64,000 bases of DNA, from assembly GCF_036884845.1 (NCBI RefSeq), contig NZ_CP145732.1, positions 4,402,001 through 4,466,000 on the forward strand. The letters run 5' to 3'. The notes beneath the pieces are model-generated. The model was not told the origin of the DNA. It saw only the letters and a list, made by a program, of their open reading frames with translations, and did no database searches. Below, piece after piece: positions 59,490 to 64,000 of the stretch. The DNA comes from Pseudomonas sp. MAG733B. Its GTDB lineage: Bacteria > Pseudomonadota > Gammaproteobacteria > Pseudomonadales > Pseudomonadaceae. The position numbers and the translations under genes are program-made. Every line of letters begins with the position of its first letter. The stretch's first letter is position 1.

Positions 59490-62366
59490 CTACTCCATCG
59501 CCCGGAGTACGTCGGCCAAAACCCTGAGTTCACGGGTTTCGAAGCCTTCGGTGAAACGAAAGTAGACCTCCTCCAGATCTCTCCTGGCTTCGCTGCTTTT
59601 TCCGTCTTCTACTCTCGTTCTCGAAACGACCTGCGCGACCCTCAACTCCCAGGTCAGCGCAGATTGTTGTTTTGCACACTCCAATGCCCGCCACAGCAGA
59701 TCGTCTATTTGCTTTCTGTCGACCGGTGACAGGCTCATCATCACCTCAGCCTTCGTTCGCAACAGGTCCGGCAGATTGAAGTGACCACTCGTTTTATCGG
59801 CCAGCTCGATCGCTTCCTCGATCGAGGCCAGCGCATCCACAGGCTCCCCACACTTGAGCTGCGCTTGAGCAAGCGCCTGAAGTGCGTCCGTCCTCACGAC
59901 GCTCATTTTGGGTGGCGGCAGCAGCTCCAGGCATTTACACAGGTCGTCAGCAGCGGTCCGAAACCGCCCTCGCTGGAGCAACAGCAAACCATTGAGGAAA
60001 AAAATAACCGGTTTACGTACCGCCACCTTGTAGTCCTGGGCGACATTCTGCAGTTCCTGGATCAGGTCTGCGGCCCTGTCCAGCAGGCCATTGCTCAGCA
60101 AAATCGGGAAGCACAGCGTCACGCATAGATAGAGCGAGTCCGGATTTTGCCTGCTCTCGGCAATGGCACTGGTCGCCAGTTGCAACGCCTGCACCGGCAT
60201 GCCTCGAATCCACTTCACGCGCGCCTTGCCAAGCCTGGCAACCACGTATTCCTTGGTCTCGAAGTAATGCAATGGACGCACTTCGTGTCGAGCAAGCAGC
60301 TCAAAGCTTGCCGTATAGCTTTCGTCGGCTTCCAACTGATGCCCCAAAAAATGCAGCGAATTGCCCTCCATCCATCGTGCGAGAATGGCCTCGGCAGGGT
60401 CGCCCTGGGTCTTGGCAATGCTCGCGTAACGTTTGCTGACAGACAGTGACTCCTTGAATCTGCCGTTTGCCATCATCGCCAGATGCAACCCCGCCAGGAA
60501 ATGGAACATGGACCGGACATCACCCAATTGCACCGAAAGCTCCAGCCCGCGCTCTACCACAGGTGTCATGACGCCGTCGTAGTCACCGCCGGAGTAGTAC
60601 GTGATGGCCGTAGAATCCAGTAGCTCGAGTTCCGTTTTCGTCGAACGAAACTGCTCAGGCAGTCTGCTCAACGCCCGTTCGCAACAGCGCTTGCACTCCC
60701 TGAGCAACCCGAACTCCAGTAACAAGGGCGCCGCCATGCAACTGAGCTCAACCGCCAGCGCCAAGTCGCCTGACTCCGAAAATGCCCACTCGATGGCCGC
60801 TCGGACGTTACCCATTTCCAACGGCCGCAACAGCTCGCTCGCGAGACCGGACTCGACACTCGCTTCCTTGATTTTTCTGAGTTCGCCCGCGTAGTAGAGC
60901 GCATGGAGACGGGCATAATCATTGCGATGTTCGAGCCCGACGAAGCGCGAGGCGGCGTAGGCCCGGGTAGTCTCGAACAATCTGAACTGCGGCACTGGGT
61001 GTGTTGGCGCGATGGCGACCAGCGACTTGCTCACCAGATTACTGACGGCCTCCCCTACCTGATACCCATCGATTTCTTCGTCCTTGGCCACCGCAATGGC
61101 GGCGTCCAGCGGGAAATTCCCCCAGAACACCGAGAGCCGATAGAGAACCTGCCGATGCTGCTCGATCAGTAGATTGTGGCTCCAGTCGATCATGGTTTCG
61201 ACGGTCTGTTGCCGAGGGCAGGCGTCCCGGCGGCCCTCCCAGTGCAAGGTGAGCTGGTGCGCGACCATGTCAGCGATACCCTTTACACCATAGGTCGCCA
61301 CCCGACTGGCAACCAAGCCGATAGCATGGGGATTTCCATCCAGCTGGCGGCACAGCGCGGCGACGGTGGGTGCATCATCGTCATTCAAAGGGTTCCTGAC
61401 GCCTCCCTCTCTTGCGCGCTCCATGAACAACTGGATGGCCGGCCAGTAAAGCGCCTGCCTTGCCGTCAGGTGTTGCGCACCGGGTGGCGAAGTCAGGGGC
61501 CGCAGCAGGTAAACGGATTCGTCGTTGACCCGCAGCGCTTCCCGGCTGGTATTCAAGAAAGACACACTTGTGGTGCCGTCGACAATTTGCTGGCAAAGCA
61601 GCGCAACAGCGCCGATCAGATGCTCGCAATTGTCGAAAATGATCAGAGCCTTGTTCGCCGAGAGAACGTCCAGCAGCCCAGGGAAGAGTTCGGTGCCTGG
61701 AGGGCTGTAGCCGATAGTCGCCGCTAGCGCTTCGGCGACCATTTCACCTCGCTCAAGGGAGCTCAGGTCTACGAAATGGACCGCCTCACCGAATTCGCCG
61801 AGAAGACCATGGGCGACCAGCACGGCCAGGGTTGTCTTGCCAGCGCCCGCGGCGCCGACGACGCTGACCAGTCGTCGCTTCAAAACCATCCGGGACAGTT
61901 CAGTCACACAACTGTCCCGACCCACTGCAGATTTCAATGGCGCCGGTAGACTCGGCGACGCGTGGGTGACGTTGCTCGCAGTCAATGGAGGCAGGATCGC
62001 AGAGTTCAGACCGCTCCCGGATACCTGCGGCGCAGTTGAATCCGGGGACTGGATTCGCTCGACCGCAGAAACGAAGCAGTACCCGCGCCTCGTCACGCTT
62101 GCGATGTATCGTGTGTCGCTCTGATCACACTCCAGGGCGCGACGGATATTGGCGACCTGCACACGCACATTTGATTCTTCGACAACCAGCCCCGGCCAGG
62201 CGAGCGTCATCAGTTCCTGATTTGTCAGCACCTTGCCATTGCTTTGAACCAGCGCAGTGAGGATGTCGAAGGCCCGACTGCCCAGGAGCACCTCCACGCC
62301 ACTTTTCTGAAGGACGCGCATACCTGGGTAGAGGCAGAACGGCCCGAAAGAGTACACATCGTTCAT
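59490..62366 (-). CDS. Winged-helix / NB-ARC-type ATPase / TPR transcriptional regulator (958 residues)
   Basis: A full-length paralogue of the 940-residue regulator. The winged helix (CLYPGMRVLQKSGVEVLLGSRAFDILTALV...VTRRGYCFVSAVE), Walker A GAAGAGKTT (Lys177), LIIFDNCEH and NTSREALRVNDE are in the same order. The long helical repeat region ends RFTEGFETRELRVLADVL, very like the partner's CFTEGLETDELRAAAYLL. The ATG follows GAGGAG at eight bases; 17 codons upstream are open but unlikely. It converges on the VOC/OpuAC/Yellow set and lies downstream of a LysR gene. Possible targets are those units. Confidence 0.9.
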   Translation of the reverse strand: MNDVYSFGPFCLYPGMRVLQKSGVEVLLGSRAFDILTALVQSNGKVLTNQELMTLAWPGLVVEESNVRVQVANIRRALECDQSDTRYIASVTRRGYCFVSAVERIQSPDSTAPQVSGSGLNSAILPPLTASNVTHASPSLPAPLKSAVGRDSCVTELSRMVLKRRLVSVVGAAGAGKTTLAVLVAHGLLGEFGEAVHFVDLSSLERGEMVAEALAATIGYSPPGTELFPGLLDVLSANKALIIFDNCEHLIGAVALLCQQIVDGTTSVSFLNTSREALRVNDESVYLLRPLTSPPGAQHLTARQALYWPAIQLFMERAREGGVRNPLNDDDAPTVAALCRQLDGNPHAIGLVASRVATYGVKGIADMVAHQLTLHWEGRRDACPRQQTVETMIDWSHNLLIEQHRQVLYRLSVFWGNFPLDAAIAVAKDEEIDGYQVGEAVSNLVSKSLVAIAPTHPVPQFRLFETTRAYAASRFVGLEHRNDYARLHALYYAGELRKIKEASVESGLASELLRPLEMGNVRAAIEWAFSESGDLALAVELSCMAAPLLLEFGLLRECKRCCERALSRLPEQFRSTKTELELLDSTAITYYSGGDYDGVMTPVVERGLELSVQLGDVRSMFHFLAGLHLAMMANGRFKESLSVSKRYASIAKTQGDPAEAILARWMEGNSLHFLGHQLEADESYTASFELLARHEVRPLHYFETKEYVVARLGKARVKWIRGMPVQALQLATSAIAESRQNPDSLYLCVTLCFPILLSNGLLDRAADLIQELQNVAQDYKVAVRKPVIFFLNGLLLLQRGRFRTAADDLCKCLELLPPPKMSVVRTDALQALAQAQLKCGEPVDALASIEEAIELADKTSGHFNLPDLLRTKAEVMMSLSPVDRKQIDDLLWRALECAKQQSALTWELRVAQVVSRTRVEDGKSSEARRDLEEVYFRFTEGFETRELRVLADVLRAME

Positions 62367-62577
62367 AGTCTGTGCTCCTCGGTAGGAAGGAGAAGGTGAA
62401 GGATGGCAGGTATACAAGCGATTTCAGGACACTGGATACGCTCGGGGCCACCCTTTCAGGATTAAGAACCCCACGAGACTTGATTGATATAGCAGGCCAA
62501 TCACAGCATCTTTGATTGCTCTTCACAGCTAGCTGGCATCGAATATGCTGCGGTTGCGCATATCCGCCGAGCATGGT

Positions 62578-63483
62578 TCAAGTCACCTTCCATGGGTGCT
62601 GACGCCACTTCTCCTGGAAGAACTCGATGAACACTCGAATGCGCGGGCTGAGGTGTTTTCGGTCCGAATACAACAGATAAACCGGCTCAATGATTCCGGA
62701 TTTGAACTCTTCCAGCAGCGGCACCAGGGTTCCGGCCTTTACGTCCAGGCCGATGTGAAAATCGGCCAACTTGACCACACCGGCGCCGGACAGCGCCATG
62801 TCCCGTAGAAGATCACCCTGAGTGAATGACGCACTGGGCGTTACGGGCACGGAAACACCCTCGCCTTCCTGAACAAACGACCATTTGTTCCACGGGCTGA
62901 CAAAGCTGAAATGGAAGCAACGGTGGTTCAGCAGGTCAGCCGGAACCGTGGGGACACCGTGCTCGGCCAAGTAGTCGGGCGAAGCCACGATCAGCCACTC
63001 ACATTCCCCGATTCGCTTGGCAATACGTGAAGAACTGGGCAATACGCCGCTGTGAATAGCGATATCGAGCCCCTGTTCAAAATGGTCGACAAACTGCGCG
63101 CCCAACTGCAGCTCAACATCCAGGGACGGATACAAGTCCAGGAATTCAGGCAGCCAGGGCACGATCTGGTGCTTGGCAAACGTGGTCATGGTATGGATTC
63201 GAAGGGTTCCACTGACCCTTGAAGGCAAAGCTTCAGCCAGGGAGTCAGCCTCGTTCATCGCCTCAACGACTGCCTTGGCACTGCGCAGGTAGGCCGCGCC
63301 CTCCTCGGTCAGCGTAAGAACCCGCGAGCCTCTTTGAAAGAGCCGGACTTGCAGCCTGTTCTCCAGACGCGTGATCAATTTGCTCACAGCCGAGGGCGTA
63401 ATGTTGTGGACCCGAGCCGCCGCCGAGAAGCTTCCACACTCGGTTGACCAGATAAATGCGAGCAGCTGTGTGTAGTTGTCCAT
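62578..63483 (-). CDS. LysR-family transcriptional regulator
   Basis: About 301 residues: MDNYTQLLAFIWSTECGSFSAAARVHNITPSAVSKLITRLENRLQVRLFQRGSRVLTLTEEGAAYL is the HTH, then GTLRIHTMTTFAKHQIVPWLPEFLDLYPSLDVEL. The C-terminus ends LLYSDRKHLSPRIRVFIEFF, typical of the CrgA/DhmR-like group. AGGA lies six bases before the chosen ATG. A perfect terminator separates it from the cupin gene upstream on the same strand, so it is transcribed on its own. The target could be that cupin dioxygenase or the adjacent regulator. Confidence 0.88.
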   Translation of the reverse strand: MDNYTQLLAFIWSTECGSFSAAARVHNITPSAVSKLITRLENRLQVRLFQRGSRVLTLTEEGAAYLRSAKAVVEAMNEADSLAEALPSRVSGTLRIHTMTTFAKHQIVPWLPEFLDLYPSLDVELQLGAQFVDHFEQGLDIAIHSGVLPSSSRIAKRIGECEWLIVASPDYLAEHGVPTVPADLLNHRCFHFSFVSPWNKWSFVQEGEGVSVPVTPSASFTQGDLLRDMALSGAGVVKLADFHIGLDVKAGTLVPLLEEFKSGIIEPVYLLYSDRKHLSPRIRVFIEFFQEKWRQHPWKVT

Positions 63484-63531
63484 TTCCGGTCCTGGCGTAA
63501 GGGGTTGAGTGTCCCGCGTCCGCATCGATTA

Positions 63532-63561
63532 CAGGAAAACGCGCCGAAGCGCGTTTTCCTG
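63532..63561 (-). terminator. Perfect rho-independent-type hairpin after the cupin gene
   Basis: CAGGAAAACGCGC and GCGCGTTTTCCTG pair over 13 bp around CGAA, 11 bp past the cupin stop. The T/A runs in the stem give the end a U-rich arm on both strands. It ends the cupin transcript. Confidence 0.8.
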
Positions 63562-63571
63562 ACCGTGTCGC

Positions 63572-64000
63572 TTACCTGATGAACTGTTCAATATAGTCGT
63601 CCGGCAAGCCCAGAGACTTGTAATGCGCGCGGGCGCTTTCCAGCTTGGTGAAGACATCTTCATAACCGACCGCTACGCCCAGAGGATCGACATAGGTGTA
63701 GCCGCCCTGAACATGGAACCAGGTGATCATTTCCTCGACGTCTTCCGGCACGAACAGGGTGTGGGTCTCCCCCGGAGGCTCATACGCAAATGAGCCTTCC
63801 TCGGCAATCCAGTCATGTTCCAGATAGAACCAGCGCCCCTTGAGCACGATCGCATGCACGCCACCGGTGTGGCGGTGACGGGAAAGCACACCGGACTGCC
63901 GCACCCGCAAAAGATTGATGTAGTAGCCGCCCGAGGTATTGAGCAGCAGCGGCTTGAACGACACGGTTTTGGTGACCGGCACCCACAACTCATCATCTTC
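63572..64000 (-). CDS. Cupin dioxygenase, 2,4'-dihydroxyacetophenone dioxygenase-like (5' partial)
   Basis: The frame is open to the right edge, so the N-terminus is missing; 142 residues are visible. LWVPVTKTVSFKPLLLNTSGGYYINLLRVRQSGVLSRHRHTGGVHAIVLKGRWFYLEHDWIAEEGSFAYEPPGETHTL carries the cupin iron site (HRH...H, then E and a distal His). It resembles 2,4'-dihydroxyacetophenone dioxygenase, which cleaves a C-C bond of hydroxyaryl ketones with oxygen. Related uncharacterised cupins are common in Pseudomonas, so the substrate is open. Confidence 0.85.
   Translation of the reverse strand, partial: EDDELWVPVTKTVSFKPLLLNTSGGYYINLLRVRQSGVLSRHRHTGGVHAIVLKGRWFYLEHDWIAEEGSFAYEPPGETHTLFVPEDVEEMITWFHVQGGYTYVDPLGVAVGYEDVFTKLESARAHYKSLGLPDDYIEQFIR

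Noticed and set aside
58319..59533. A 404-codon minus-strand frame opposite the Yellow-like gene
   Set aside because: Antisense shadow; the opposite strand has a signal peptide and propeller motifs.

Overview
The window reads as chromosomal DNA of a Pseudomonas, most likely of the fluorescens/putida type. This rests on gallate-type GalB/GalC enzymes, OprB- and OprD-type porins, an ExaC-like aldehyde dehydrogenase, a DUF2986 miniprotein, many LysR regulators and GC-rich codon use. No rRNA, tRNA, CRISPR array, transposase or phage gene was found. Nearly all of it is accessory catabolism and its regulation, and several genes are decayed.

Layout. 1-1.3 kb: the 3' part of a GGDEF-EAL cyclic-di-GMP protein. 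1.4-9 kb: a minus-strand operon (amidohydrolase, dihydroxyphthalate-decarboxylase-like protein, DctA-type carrier, OprB porin, galB, galC) divergent from a LysR regulator with two HTH domains. It looks like a lower meta-cleavage or pyrone-dicarboxylate pathway without a ring-cleavage dioxygenase. 9-16 kb: a small lipoprotein, an FdhA-like zinc dehydrogenase, a lysine-rich protein, an unknown protein, a 1382-residue CheB-CheR-PAS-kinase-receiver fusion and a broken GFA-family gene. 16-28 kb: an enolase-superfamily/AEC-transporter/FadR-type module, an LLM flavoprotein, LysR, DsbA-like and DJ-1-like genes, an Lrp/LysE pair, an HxlR/MFS pair whose MFS gene is frameshifted, and a DUF4157 putative metallopeptidase.

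28-34 kb: five plus-strand genes (phosphonate-type iron alcohol dehydrogenase, OPA-type MFS carrier, LysR, phnX, aldehyde dehydrogenase). They could take a hydroxyethylphosphonate-like substrate through phosphonoacetaldehyde to acetaldehyde, phosphate and acetate. 34-40.5 kb: a minus-strand set (oprD, MFS, araC, opine-dehydrogenase-like, 3-hydroxyacyl-CoA-dehydrogenase-like) in which oprD and the MFS gene are each preceded by a near-identical 53-bp leader starting a related mini-ORF. 41.6-47.7 kb: an operon of one solute-binding protein and three flavoproteins resembling opine/hydroxyproline oxidases, with a divergent LysR gene.

47.7-64 kb: a TetR repressor with a perfect 16-bp palindrome, a small oxidase-like membrane protein, two paralogous winged-helix/NB-ARC regulators (940 and 958 residues), an HSL-type esterase, an SDR, an Old Yellow Enzyme with a divergent LysR, a plus-strand trio (exported VOC protein, OpuAC-like binding protein, Yellow/MRJP-like protein with an in-frame TGA), another LysR, and a cupin dioxygenase that runs off the right edge.

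Gene functions come from reading the translations and recalling family motifs. No searches were run, so substrates and operons are inferences.
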